A stretch of 9,029 bases of DNA from positions 1 to 9,029 of the forward strand of contig JBBSHM010000099.1 of NCBI GenBank assembly GCA_038253125.1, written 5' to 3'. The DNA comes from JAUJNH01 sp038253125. Its GTDB lineage: Bacteria > Actinomycetota > Acidimicrobiia > Acidimicrobiales > JAUJNH01. Shown in pieces: positions 1 through 6,670 of the stretch (positions are counted from its first letter, which is position 1; the number at the start of each line of letters is the position of its first letter). A model generated the notes under the pieces. It worked only from the letters and a program-made list of their open reading frames with translations, searched no databases and had not been told where the DNA came from. The position numbers and the translations under genes were made by a program.

Positions 1-1991
1 CCTACGGCGAGCTGTTCGACCAGTTCGAGGGCAACCTCGACCCCGACACCACCCAGGGCACCGGCGACGTCAAGTACCACAAGGGTTTCCACGGCACCTA
101 CGCCGGCCTGTCCGGCACGCCGATCGACGTCACCCTCGCCTCGAACCCCAGCCACCTCGAGGCCGTCGACCCGGTTGTCGTCGGGATGGTCCGGGCCCGC
201 CAGGACGTGCAGAGCGGCAGCCACGCCGCCCGGTTCCCGGTGCTGCCGATCCTGATCCACGGCGACGCCGCCTTCGCCGGCCAGGGCGTGGTGGCCGAGA
301 CGCTGAACATGAGCCGGCTCCGCGGCTACACCGTGGGCGGCACCATCCACCTCGTCATCAACAACCAGCTGGGCTTCACCACCGCCCCCGACGCCGCCCG
401 TTCCTCGCAGTACTCGACCGACGTCGCCAAGATGGTCCAGGCGCCCATCTTCCACGTGAACGGCGACGACCCCGAGGCCTGCGCCCGGGTCGGCCGGCTG
501 GCGCTGGCCTATCGGCAGGCGTTCCACAAAGACGTGGTGATCGAGATGGTCTGCTACCGCCGGTTCGGGCACAACGAGACCGACGACCCGAGCCTCACCC
601 AGCCGGTCATGTACGAGCGCATCAAGAACCGGCGCTCGGTGCGCAAGCTGTACGTCGAGTCGCTCGTCCGCCGGGGCGACATAACCGTCGAGGAGGCCGA
701 GGGCGCCCTCAACGACTTCTCCAACCGTCTGCAGAGCGCGCTCGTAGAGACCCGCAAGGCCGCCCCGCCCAAGCTGAGCGTGCTGCCCCCGCCCCCGCGG
801 CCGGCGCCGCTGCTGCCGCCGGCCAAGACCGCTGTCGACCAGGCCACTCTGGACAAGGTGGCCGCCGCGGTGTTCCGCCACCCGGACGGCTTCACCGTCC
901 ACCCCAAGCTGGTGAAGGTGCTGGACCAGCGTCGCCAGCTCTGGGAGCAGGGCCAGGCCGACTGGGCGATGGGCGAAGCGCTGGCCTTTGGAACCATGCT
1001 GCTCGACGGCCACGACGTGCGGGTGGCCGGCCAGGACACCAGGCGCGGGACCTTCAGCCACCGCAACGCCGTGATCGTCGACCACCTGACAGGCGTCGAG
1101 CACCGGCCGCTCGACCACATGGCGGTGGACCAGGGCCGCTTCTTCATCTACGACTCGCTGCTGAGCGAGTACGCCGCCCTCGGCTTCGAGTACGGCTACT
1201 CGATGGTGCACCGCAACGCCTTCGTGGCGTGGGAGGCCCAGTTCGGCGACTTCGTCAACGGCGCCCAGATCATCGTCGACCAGTTCCTGGCCGCCGCCGA
1301 GGACAAGTGGGACCAGACGTGCGGGCTCACCCTGCTGCTGCCCCACGGCTACGAGGGCCAAGGGCCCGAGCACTCCTCGGGCCGGATCGAGCGGTTCCTC
1401 ACCCTGTGCGCCGAGGCGAACATGCAGGTGGCCGACGTGACCACCGCCGCCCAGCTGTTCCACCTGTTGCGCCGCCAGGTCGTTCGCGACTTCCCCAAGC
1501 CGCTGGTTCTGTTCACGCCAAAGGCGTTCCTGCGGGCCAGGGAGGCGCACAGCCCCCTCGCCGACCTCACCGAGGGCACCTTCTGCGAGGTCATCGACGA
1601 CGACTCCGCCACCGACCCGTCGGCCGTGCGCAGCGTGGTGCTGGCCACAGGCAAGGTCGCCCTCGAGGCCCGCAACGAAAAGGCCAGGCGGGCCGTCACC
1701 GACGTGGCCGTGGTGCGGGTCGAGCAGCTCTACCCCTTCCCCGAGGCGCCGATCGCCGCCATCCTCTCCCGCTACGACCAGGCGGGCTCGCTGTGCTGGC
1801 TGCAGGAGGAGCCCGAGAACATGGGGGCCTGGAGCTTTGTCCAGAGCCGGCTCGCCCGGTCCTTCGGAGACGACTTCCTGCTCACCCATGTCTCCCGCTT
1901 CGAGTCGGGCAGCCCCGCCTCAGGCTCCAAGGAGGTATCGGACCTGGAGCGGGCCGACCTGCTGGACCGGGCCCTCACCGTCGCCCGATAG
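1..1991 (+). CDS. kgd: 2-oxoglutarate dehydrogenase E1 component (Kgd/SucA type), 5'-truncated by window
   Basis: This is the C-terminal ~662 residues of the thiamine-diphosphate E1 enzyme that decarboxylates 2-oxoglutarate in the TCA cycle. The frame is open from base 3, with no start in the window, and ends at TAG 1989-1991. Numbered from base 3, it shows GDVKYHKG, NPSHLEAVDPVV, then the ThDP/Mg site HGDAAFAGQG (about 86-95) followed by INNQ (Asn120-Asn121). Further on come RFGHNETDDPSLTQP, GQDTRRGTFSHR, WEAQFGDFVNGAQ, LLPHGYEGQGPEHSSGRIER and QEEPENMGAW, all hallmark E1 blocks. In actinobacteria the missing N-terminus usually carries an E2-like succinyltransferase domain, giving a protein of about 1,200 residues; whether that holds here cannot be seen. 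One oddity is a proline-rich linker (PPPPRPAPLLPP) near residues 262-273. The gene converges on the next gene with 19 bp between stops. The ATG at 186 is an internal Met, not the start. Confidence 0.97.
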   Translation, partial: YGELFDQFEGNLDPDTTQGTGDVKYHKGFHGTYAGLSGTPIDVTLASNPSHLEAVDPVVVGMVRARQDVQSGSHAARFPVLPILIHGDAAFAGQGVVAETLNMSRLRGYTVGGTIHLVINNQLGFTTAPDAARSSQYSTDVAKMVQAPIFHVNGDDPEACARVGRLALAYRQAFHKDVVIEMVCYRRFGHNETDDPSLTQPVMYERIKNRRSVRKLYVESLVRRGDITVEEAEGALNDFSNRLQSALVETRKAAPPKLSVLPPPPRPAPLLPPAKTAVDQATLDKVAAAVFRHPDGFTVHPKLVKVLDQRRQLWEQGQADWAMGEALAFGTMLLDGHDVRVAGQDTRRGTFSHRNAVIVDHLTGVEHRPLDHMAVDQGRFFIYDSLLSEYAALGFEYGYSMVHRNAFVAWEAQFGDFVNGAQIIVDQFLAAAEDKWDQTCGLTLLLPHGYEGQGPEHSSGRIERFLTLCAEANMQVADVTTAAQLFHLLRRQVVRDFPKPLVLFTPKAFLRAREAHSPLADLTEGTFCEVIDDDSATDPSAVRSVVLATGKVALEARNEKARRAVTDVAVVRVEQLYPFPEAPIAAILSRYDQAGSLCWLQEEPENMGAWSFVQSRLARSFGDDFLLTHVSRFESGSPASGSKEVSDLERADLLDRALTVAR

Positions 1992-2010
1992 GGCTCTCAG
2001 GTGGACACCC

Positions 2011-2679
2011 TCAGGGGCGGCGGTCGGCCTTGACCAGCTGGTCCTCGAGGTGGAGCTGGACCCGGGCTGCTGAGCAGGGCTCGTCGTTCGCGAGGGTGCC
2101 CCGGCCGAGCGGGGTGGCGTCCGAGGCCCTGGCGGCCAGGAGGAAGCAGCGGCCGCTTGTCGAGCGCGCCGCCCCGAACCAGAAGCCCTGGGACTGGGAG
2201 GTGCTGACCCGTGACGCCTGGTCGGACGCCTCGTCGCCGGAGATCGTCACGACGGGCGCCTCCTGCCGGTAGGCGGGGTCGTCGGTGGCCCGATGCAGGG
2301 CGGTGGCCAGGCCGGACATGGCCTCACGGTCGCTGCGGGCGCCGGGGGAGGACGTGGACACCACGGCCCCGACGCCGGCCAGGAGGAGCAGGATGGAGGA
2401 GAGCCCCACCAGCCAGGCGACCACGCGGATGCGGTGGGCCCGGCTGCCGTGCACCCGCGAGCGTCCCGGGTCGGCACGGCCGACGATGGGGACGACCCCT
2501 CGGCCGGCGGGTGTGGCGGTGGAGGTGGTTCCGCTGTGCTCCGCAGCCTGGAAGCCCCCTTCGGCCGCCGCCATGGTGAGGGGGAACCGGCACCGCGGGC
2601 ACTCGACAGCGAGCTTGTGGAGGGTCGCCTCGCACCACGGGCACCGGGCCGCCGCTGCCTGGGTTGCACGCCTGGGCAT
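2011..2679 (-). CDS. Zinc-ribbon single-pass membrane protein of unknown function
   Basis: A 222-residue protein that I do not recognise by name. The N-terminus has a Cys4 zinc ribbon, CPWC (Cys13, Cys16) and CPRC (Cys27, Cys30). A low-complexity linker rich in Ala, Gly, Thr and Pro follows, then basic residues and one hydrophobic segment at about 86-107 (VVAWLVGLSSILLLLAGVGA). The last ~115 residues look extracytoplasmic, with motifs such as GFWFGAAR and GRCFLLAA and a possible disulfide pair (Cys in GRCF and EPCS). Their layout recalls small pseudopilin-like outer domains, but that is inference. Topology would be ribbon in, C-domain out. The ATG at 2679 has a strong Shine-Dalgarno (GGGGAGGAGGG). 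The gene is divergent from the glycosyltransferase and convergent with the E1 gene. A longer opposite-strand frame covers part of it but lacks protein-like character there. Confidence 0.8.
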   Translation of the reverse strand: MPRRATQAAAARCPWCEATLHKLAVECPRCRFPLTMAAAEGGFQAAEHSGTTSTATPAGRGVVPIVGRADPGRSRVHGSRAHRIRVVAWLVGLSSILLLLAGVGAVVSTSSPGARSDREAMSGLATALHRATDDPAYRQEAPVVTISGDEASDQASRVSTSQSQGFWFGAARSTSGRCFLLAARASDATPLGRGTLANDEPCSAARVQLHLEDQLVKADRRP

Positions 2680-2683
2680 CGGT

Positions 2684-2694
2684 CCCTCCTCCCC
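2684..2694 (-). promoter_or_regulatory. Strong ribosome binding site of the zinc-ribbon gene
   Basis: On the minus strand GGGGAGGAGGG lies just upstream of the ATG at 2679. It fixes that start and supports the minus strand as the coding one in 2011-2679. Confidence 0.7.
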
Positions 2695-2824
2695 AACAGC
2701 TCCGGCCGCTGACAGACTGCCACGCCGCCCGGCGCTGTGCCCAAGGCCCGACCGCGGACCACGGCCCTGGCCCAGGCCGCAGATCCTGGTGGGCCGGAGG
2801 CCGAACCTACGGTGTCAGCCGCCG

Positions 2825-4021
2825 ATGGCATCCCTCCTCGTGACCAACGACTTCCCCCCCAAGGTCGGCGGCATCCAGTCATACCTGTGGGAGCTGTGGC
2901 GGCGGCTGCCCGCAGGTCGGGCCTCGGTGCTGACGACCCCGTACCGGGGGGCTGCCGAGTTCGACGCCGCCGCCCCGCTGCCGATCACCCGCACCCGCCA
3001 GCCCGTCCTGCTGCCCCACCCGCTTCTCGGGCCCCGCATACGACGCCAGGCCGCCCGCGCCGGCGCCCGCCTGGTGGTTCTCGACCCCGCCCTGCCTCTC
3101 GGTTGGGTCGGCCCCTCCGGGCTCCGCCATGGAGAGGGTGGGTCGAGCCATGCCTCCGGCGCCCGCGCCGGGCGATGCCGCATGCCGTACGCCGTGGTGC
3201 TGCACGGTGCCGAGGTGACCGTGCCGGCCGCCGTGCCCGGGCTGAACCACCTGCTGGCCCGGGTGGTGGGCGACGCCAGCCTGCTCATCTGCGCCGGCGG
3301 GTATCCGGCGGCACAGGCGGCCCGTTGCGTCGGCGGGGTCTCCCGCCTCCCACCGGTGGCGGTGGTGCCGCCCGGGGTCGACGTCGAGCGCTTCCGCCCG
3401 CTCGATGACGCGGAGCGCCGGGCGGCCCGCCGCCGCCTCGGCCTCCCCGACGACGGCCCGCTCGTCGTGGGCGTGAGCCGGCTCGTCCCCCGGAAGGGGT
3501 TCGACGTCGTGTTGCGGGCGACCGCCCGGCTGACCGACCGCCTGCCCGGTCTCGTCGTGGCTCTGGCCGGCGATGGTCGTGACCGGCCCCGCCTGGAGCG
3601 TGAGGCCCGTCGCAGCGGCGCCCCCGTCCGCTTCCTCGGCCGGGTCGCCGACGCCGAGCTCCCATCGCTGATCGGCTGCGCCGACGCCTTTGCCATGTGC
3701 TGCCGGGACCGCTGGCTCGGGCTCGAGCAGGAGGGCTTCGGCATCGTGTTCGTCGAGGCCGCGGCCTGCGGGGTGCCGGTGCTCGCCGGCCGCAGCGGCG
3801 GCGCCTCCGAAGCCGTCGTCGACGGTGTGACCGGACTGGTCTGTGATCGGCCCCGTGACGCCGACGCTGTCGCCGCCACGCTGCTCCCGCTCCTCGCCGA
3901 CCCCGTGCTGGCCCGCCGCCTGGGCCGGGCCGCCCGCCAACGGGCCGAGCGCCACCTCTCCTACGACCAGCTGGCCGGCCAGCTCGACGCCGCCCTCCTC
4001 AACGCCGAAGGCCGGCCGTGA
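2825..4021 (+). CDS. pimB: GT4 glycosyltransferase, PimB-like mannosyltransferase
   Basis: A 398-residue GT-B fold glycosyltransferase of family GT4. By similarity to PimB' it probably transfers mannose from GDP-mannose to a phosphatidylinositol-mannoside type lipid at the cytoplasmic membrane. The N-terminus MASLLVTNDFPPKVGGIQSY holds the Gly-rich acceptor-side loop (Gly15-Gly16). VVLHGAEVTVP begins near residue 124, and VPPGVDVERFRP marks the inter-domain region. SRLVPRKG (218-225) is the donor phosphate-binding Arg/Lys motif. EGFGIVFVE (303-311) is the EX7E motif, preceded by the family-typical AMCCRDR and followed by GRSGGASEAV. The ATG at 2825 is chosen because homology begins exactly there; the same frame is open back to 2285 but that part is the shadow of the minus-strand gene. 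No clear Shine-Dalgarno precedes it. An extra Gly/Ser/Arg-rich stretch at about residues 101-119 is unusual for the family. Acceptor specificity is inference; the GT4 assignment is firm. Confidence 0.92.
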   Translation: MASLLVTNDFPPKVGGIQSYLWELWRRLPAGRASVLTTPYRGAAEFDAAAPLPITRTRQPVLLPHPLLGPRIRRQAARAGARLVVLDPALPLGWVGPSGLRHGEGGSSHASGARAGRCRMPYAVVLHGAEVTVPAAVPGLNHLLARVVGDASLLICAGGYPAAQAARCVGGVSRLPPVAVVPPGVDVERFRPLDDAERRAARRRLGLPDDGPLVVGVSRLVPRKGFDVVLRATARLTDRLPGLVVALAGDGRDRPRLEREARRSGAPVRFLGRVADAELPSLIGCADAFAMCCRDRWLGLEQEGFGIVFVEAAACGVPVLAGRSGGASEAVVDGVTGLVCDRPRDADAVAATLLPLLADPVLARRLGRAARQRAERHLSYDQLAGQLDAALLNAEGRP

Positions 4022-4029
4022 CCCCCCGC

Positions 4030-4077
4030 AACTGTCGGGACAACCTGTCGCTCAGCGCCGCCCTTCTCCCGACGGTT
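4030..4077 (+). repeat. Imperfect inverted repeat (hairpin) between glycosyltransferase and membrane protein genes
   Basis: AACTGTCGGGA at 4030-4040 and TCCCGACGGTT at 4067-4077 are complementary along 11 bp, with one T:G pair that is allowed in RNA, around a 26-nt loop. The hairpin fills most of the 70-bp gap after the glycosyltransferase stop. No T-tract follows, so it is not a canonical intrinsic terminator. It could be an attenuator, an mRNA-stability element or a DNA-binding site. Confidence 0.5.
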
Positions 4078-4091
4078 CGGGGGTGGGGGTG

Positions 4092-4520
4092 GTGAGCGAC
4101 GAGCGGGGGCGGTGGGCTGTCCAGGCCGCCTGGGTCGGGACGCTGGCGCAGGCCGCCGCCGCCGCCGTGGCTGTGGCCAGCCGGGCCGGGCGCGGTCCGC
4201 ACGTCGTGGTGTGCAGCGTCCTCCTGGTCGGCGGCCTGGCGGCCATGGCCGCGGCGTTCGTCCGGGCGGTGAGCCGCAGCCGGGCTGAGCTAATAGACGT
4301 CGCCGGGCTGTTCCTGCTGCTCGGCACCGCACCCCGCCGCACCCGCTGGCAGCTGTGGGTGGCGGTGGCGGCGCAGTCGGCGGTCGGGGTTGCCGGGGCC
4401 TCGGCCCGCCCCTACACCTCGTTGGCCTTCGGGGTGCTCGCGCCGCTGTGGTCCTATGGCCTGACCGTCCTGTGGAACGCGGCCTACGGAGCCTTTCCGC
4501 CGCGGCCCGCACGCGCCTAG
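4092..4520 (+). CDS. Small multi-pass membrane protein
   Basis: About 142 residues of unknown function. Four hydrophobic segments are visible: WAVQAAWVGTLAQAAAAAVA, VVVCSVLLVGGLAAMAAAFV, LWVAVAAQSAVGVAGASA and LAFGVLAPLWSYGLTVLW. The protein ends in a basic Pro/Arg tail (AFPPRPARA). GTG codons at 4083, 4089 and 4092 are all possible starts; 4092 gives a cytoplasmic SDERGR leader before the first segment, with a G-rich stretch upstream. The frame is open further upstream but only as the shadow of the glycosyltransferase. It lies 70 bp after the mannosyltransferase and 13 bp before the SRPBCC gene, so co-transcription is likely. In mycobacteria a small unknown gene also sits between pimB' and TB16.3; whether the two are orthologous is untested. 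Confidence 0.78.
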   Translation: MSDERGRWAVQAAWVGTLAQAAAAAVAVASRAGRGPHVVVCSVLLVGGLAAMAAAFVRAVSRSRAELIDVAGLFLLLGTAPRRTRWQLWVAVAAQSAVGVAGASARPYTSLAFGVLAPLWSYGLTVLWNAAYGAFPPRPARA

Positions 4521-4533
4521 GGTCAAGGCTCCG

Positions 4534-4977
4534 ATGCAGGAGCAGGTGACCGAGCGCATGGTCGTGCGGGCCACGCCCGAATGCTGCCGCCAGGTTGCCC
4601 TCGACGTGGAGCGCTATCCCGAGTGGGCGACCGACATCAAAGAGGTGAAGGTGCTGGAGCGTGACGAGGAGGACCGGGCCGAGCGCGTCCGGTTCCGGGC
4701 CGCCGCCTTCGGCCGCAGCACCACCTACATCCTCCGCTACGACCACAGCGGGTCGCCGGCCGTGCTGTCGTGGAAGCTGGAGGAGGGAGACGTCACCCGG
4801 GTCCTCGACGGCTCGTACCGCTTCGTGCCAATGGCCGACGGTGACACCCAGGTCACCTACCACCTCGTCGCTGAGCTGCTCATGCCCATCCCCGGGTTCG
4901 TGAAGCGGCGCACCGAGGGGCGCATCATGCATGCGGCGCTGAGGGAGCTGAAGGCCAGGGCCGAGTCCTTTCCCTGA
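4534..4977 (+). CDS. SRPBCC family (cyclase/dehydrase-like, START superfamily) protein
   Basis: A 147-residue soluble protein with the helix-grip fold expected of SRPBCC/polyketide-cyclase-like proteins, which bind hydrophobic ligands in a deep cavity. The sequence follows the family from start to end: VVRATPECCRQVALDVERYP, then PEWATDIKEVKVLERDEE, strands YILRYDHSG and LSWKLEEGD, VTYHLVAELLMPIPGFVKRR, and the closing C-terminal helix. It resembles mycobacterial TB16.3 (Rv2185c), also found near pimB'. The ATG at 4534 lies 13 bp after the previous stop, with a weak AAGG site. Location next to a phosphatidylinositol-mannoside-type enzyme suggests lipid binding or lipid handling, but the ligand is unknown. 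Enzymatic activity should not be assumed. Confidence 0.9.
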   Translation: MQEQVTERMVVRATPECCRQVALDVERYPEWATDIKEVKVLERDEEDRAERVRFRAAAFGRSTTYILRYDHSGSPAVLSWKLEEGDVTRVLDGSYRFVPMADGDTQVTYHLVAELLMPIPGFVKRRTEGRIMHAALRELKARAESFP

Positions 4978-4982
4978 CACCC

Positions 4983-5011
4983 TTGACCTCGTACGTCTGA
5001 CGATGTATCGT
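4983..5011 (+). promoter_or_regulatory. Sigma70-type promoter of the padR operon
   Basis: TTGACC at 4983-4988 and TATCGT at 5006-5011 are separated by exactly 17 bp. This would start transcription near 5018, just before the Shine-Dalgarno. The -10 matches 4 of 6 consensus bases. It sits directly after the SRPBCC stop, so the operon is independent of the upstream one. Confidence 0.65.
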
Positions 5012-5020
5012 CGGACGTAC
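4991..5020. promoter_or_regulatory. 30-bp palindromic operator, probable PadR autoregulatory site
   Basis: GTACGTCTGACGAT (4991-5004) and ATCGTCGGACGTAC (5007-5020) form 14-bp inverted arms with a single mismatch and a 2-bp centre (GT). The palindrome covers the spacer, the -10 element and the likely transcription start. A dimer bound here would block RNA polymerase. PadR proteins commonly bind palindromes in their own promoters, so autorepression is the natural inference. Confidence 0.8.
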
Positions 5021-5021
5021 T

Positions 5022-5027
5022 AGGAGG
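5022..5027 (+). promoter_or_regulatory. Consensus ribosome binding site of padR
   Basis: AGGAGG lies 7 nt before the ATG at 5035 and immediately after the operator. It fixes the start of the PadR gene. Confidence 0.8.
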
Positions 5028-5034
5028 AGATGAC

Positions 5035-5364
5035 ATGGCCACCAAGCATTCGGCGGGGACGGAGTCAGCGGGCCGGTTCGCCGAGCCGACGCTGCTGATC
5101 CTGACCAGCCTGGCCGAGGGCCCCAAGCACGGCTACGCCCTGATCAAGGACATCGAGGCCTTCGCCAGCGTCACCCTGGGCCCCGGCACGCTGTACGGCG
5201 CCATGGCCCGGCTGGAGCGGCAGGGACTGGTGCGGCCCTTGGCGGCCGACGACCGGCGCCGCCCCTATGAGCTCACCGCCCAGGGCGCCGCCGCCCTGCG
5301 CCAACGGCTGCGGGAGATGTCGGCGGTGGCCGCCGTCGGTTTCGCCCGCCTGGCGCCGGCATGA
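5035..5364 (+). CDS. PadR family transcriptional regulator
   Basis: A 109-residue winged-helix repressor of the short PadR type (PadR-s2-like), with a DNA-binding domain and a single short C-terminal helix for dimerisation. Typical blocks are EPTLLILTSLAEGPKHGYAL (helix 1-2), VTLGPGTLYGAMARLERQGL (recognition helix with the GTLY signature) and RRRPYELTAQGAAALRQRL (wing and last helix). The start has a consensus Shine-Dalgarno and lies right behind a palindromic operator, implying autoregulation. The stop TGA overlaps the ATG of the following membrane-protein gene (ATGA at 5361-5364), so the two are translationally coupled. The effector is unknown. PadR next to membrane proteins is a common actinobacterial layout for envelope-stress or drug-responsive operons. 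Confidence 0.95.
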   Translation: MATKHSAGTESAGRFAEPTLLILTSLAEGPKHGYALIKDIEAFASVTLGPGTLYGAMARLERQGLVRPLAADDRRRPYELTAQGAAALRQRLREMSAVAAVGFARLAPA

Positions 5365-6305
5365 CGATCGACGACCGCCACCCCCCGCTGCTGGCGCGGG
5401 CGCTGGTCGGGCTCTATCCGCACCATTGGCGCCGGCGCTATGGCGACGAGCTGGCCGAGGTGCTGACCTCCGCCATGGCCGACGGCCGCCGAAGGCCCCG
5501 CCTCGCTCTCGACTCCGCCGTCGGAGCTCTCGACGCCCACATCCACCCGTCACTCATAGGAGGCCACGTGCCCATGACCGACCGGCTCCGCAGCAGCACC
5601 TCGACCGCTTTCGCCGCCTTCACCGCCTTTGTCGTGGCCGGCGGCGGCTTCGCCAAGATGACCGAGGATCAGCTGTTCTCCTCGGCGGCCGGAGAGCATC
5701 GGCTGATCGGCTGGTCGTACCGCCTGGTGATGGTGGCCGCCGTGACGGCCGCCGTCGCCGTGGCCGCCGGCGGGCTGCCCATCGTCCTGCACATCGGCCG
5801 TCAGGCCCGGGCGGGCCGCCGAGACCTGCTCCGTCTCCTGCTCATCCCTCCTGTGTCGGTCGTGGTCCTGCTGGCCGTGATGGTCGGGGCATCCCGGCTT
5901 GCCGGCCACCGCGGGACGCAGGTCCACACGGCAGCCAGCGTGAGCCTCTTCCTCCTCATTGTTGCCGTGGGCGTTGCCGCCGCCGCCCTCTGCGCAGTCA
6001 GCGCGGTGGCGGCCGTGCGCCGAGCGGATCTACCGGCCGGCCTGCTGCGCCACCAGGTCGTCCCCATGGCGGCGCTCAGCATGGCCATGACCCTCACCTC
6101 GGTGGCCGCCTTGGTCTGGGGCCTGGCCCTGCGGTCCTCGAACCCGGCGTTGTTCCACAGCGACAACGGCCTGGTCGCAACCGGCCTGCCGGCCAGCTGG
6201 CTGTTCACCGTCGCCGCCATGGCCCTCGCCACCGCCGTTGCCACCCGGGCCACGGTGCGCTCCTTCGCCGCCCTCCGGGAGGGGCCATCGGCCGGCGCCG
6301 CCTGA
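5361..6305 (+). CDS. PadR-operon multi-pass membrane protein with N-terminal cytosolic segment
   Basis: A 314-residue protein of unknown function, ATGA-coupled to padR. The first ~65 residues are soluble and carry LVGLYPHHWRRRYGDELAEV, a motif frequent at the start of membrane proteins or small proteins in PadR operons. A conserved-looking switch to DRLRSS follows, and then about five or six hydrophobic segments: AFAAFTAFVVAGGGF, LVMVAAVTAAVAVAAGGLPI, LLLIPPVSVVVLLAVMVGA, VSLFLLIVAVGVAAAALCAV, VPMAALSMAMTLTSVAALVW and SWLFTVAAMALATAVA. An internal AGGAGG at 5558-5563 precedes in-frame GTG 5568 and ATG 5574, so a second, shorter product lacking the cytosolic part may be made. The gene ends at TGA 6303-6305. 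It may represent a fusion of two genes that are separate in relatives. Confidence 0.88.
   Translation: MTIDDRHPPLLARALVGLYPHHWRRRYGDELAEVLTSAMADGRRRPRLALDSAVGALDAHIHPSLIGGHVPMTDRLRSSTSTAFAAFTAFVVAGGGFAKMTEDQLFSSAAGEHRLIGWSYRLVMVAAVTAAVAVAAGGLPIVLHIGRQARAGRRDLLRLLLIPPVSVVVLLAVMVGASRLAGHRGTQVHTAASVSLFLLIVAVGVAAAALCAVSAVAAVRRADLPAGLLRHQVVPMAALSMAMTLTSVAALVWGLALRSSNPALFHSDNGLVATGLPASWLFTVAAMALATAVATRATVRSFAALREGPSAGAA
5558..5563 (+). promoter_or_regulatory. Internal ribosome binding site within the PadR-operon membrane gene
   Basis: AGGAGG lies in frame ahead of GTG 5568 (4 nt) and ATG 5574 (10 nt). It falls exactly where the cytosolic N-terminal segment ends and the membrane domain begins (DAHIHP to MTDRLR). 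It is as strong as the padR site, which makes internal initiation credible. Confidence 0.5.
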
Positions 6306-6358
6306 TCGGGCTCGCGGGACTGGCCGGCGTCCTGCTCGGCGCGGCCGGCTCACGATGG

Positions 6359-6670
6359 GTGCTCGTCGGATCAGCCGTCAGCCTCGTTCCCTGGGCCCTC
6401 GCCGGGCTGGCTGCCGGAGGCGCCGCTGCGGACTGCTCCGGTGCGGTGCGCGCCGGCGCCGCCTACGGGTTCCTGCTGGCCGCCAGCTTCATGCTCGGCG
6501 GCCGCCAAGGAGACCTCGCAGACCAGTGGAGGAGCTTCGTGCCCGTCACCGCGCTGATCGGCGCCCTGGGCTCGGCCTGCGGCGCCGTACTGGGCATCGC
6601 TGGAAGTACGGCAAGGTCCAAGCTCCAAAGTCGTTTCGCGTCCAGTTCGGGACTCGATACCCGGCGTTGA
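6359..6670 (+). CDS. Small hydrophobic membrane protein, start uncertain
   Basis: About 103 residues from GTG 6359, the first standard start in this frame, to TGA 6668-6670. Coding character and hydrophobicity already begin at about 6290 (RRRLIGLAGLAGVLLGAAG), so the real start is probably upstream. Candidates are CTG 6302, which overlaps the previous stop as CTGA, or ATC 6287 behind GGGAGGGG; neither is standard. Hydrophobic segments are VLVGSAVSLVPWALAGLAAG, AAYGFLLAASFMLGG and VTALIGALGSACGAVLGIAG. The C-terminal tail (ARSKLQSRFASSSGLDTRR) looks unlike the rest and may be foreign sequence past an island boundary. It is probably the third gene of the PadR operon. An indel that destroyed the normal start is another possibility. 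Function unknown. Confidence 0.6.
   Translation: MLVGSAVSLVPWALAGLAAGGAAADCSGAVRAGAAYGFLLAASFMLGGRQGDLADQWRSFVPVTALIGALGSACGAVLGIAGSTARSKLQSRFASSSGLDTRR

Noticed and set aside
1349..1978. Minus-strand open frames opposite the 2-oxoglutarate dehydrogenase gene
   Set aside because: The plus strand is a well-conserved enzyme throughout; these are codon-bias shadows.
2285..2824. Long plus-strand open frame leading into the glycosyltransferase, which would add 180 residues
   Set aside because: It is antisense to the zinc-ribbon gene, has no protein-like character, and glycosyltransferase homology begins exactly at ATG 2825.
2815..3955. Two long minus-strand open frames opposite the glycosyltransferase
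   Set aside because: They mirror the high-GC third-position bias of the real gene and contain no recognisable motifs.
5267..6290. Plus-strand open frame overlapping padR and the membrane gene, continuous with the small membrane protein
   Set aside because: The translation is Arg/Pro-rich shadow until about 6290; only the last ~370 bases look like coding sequence.
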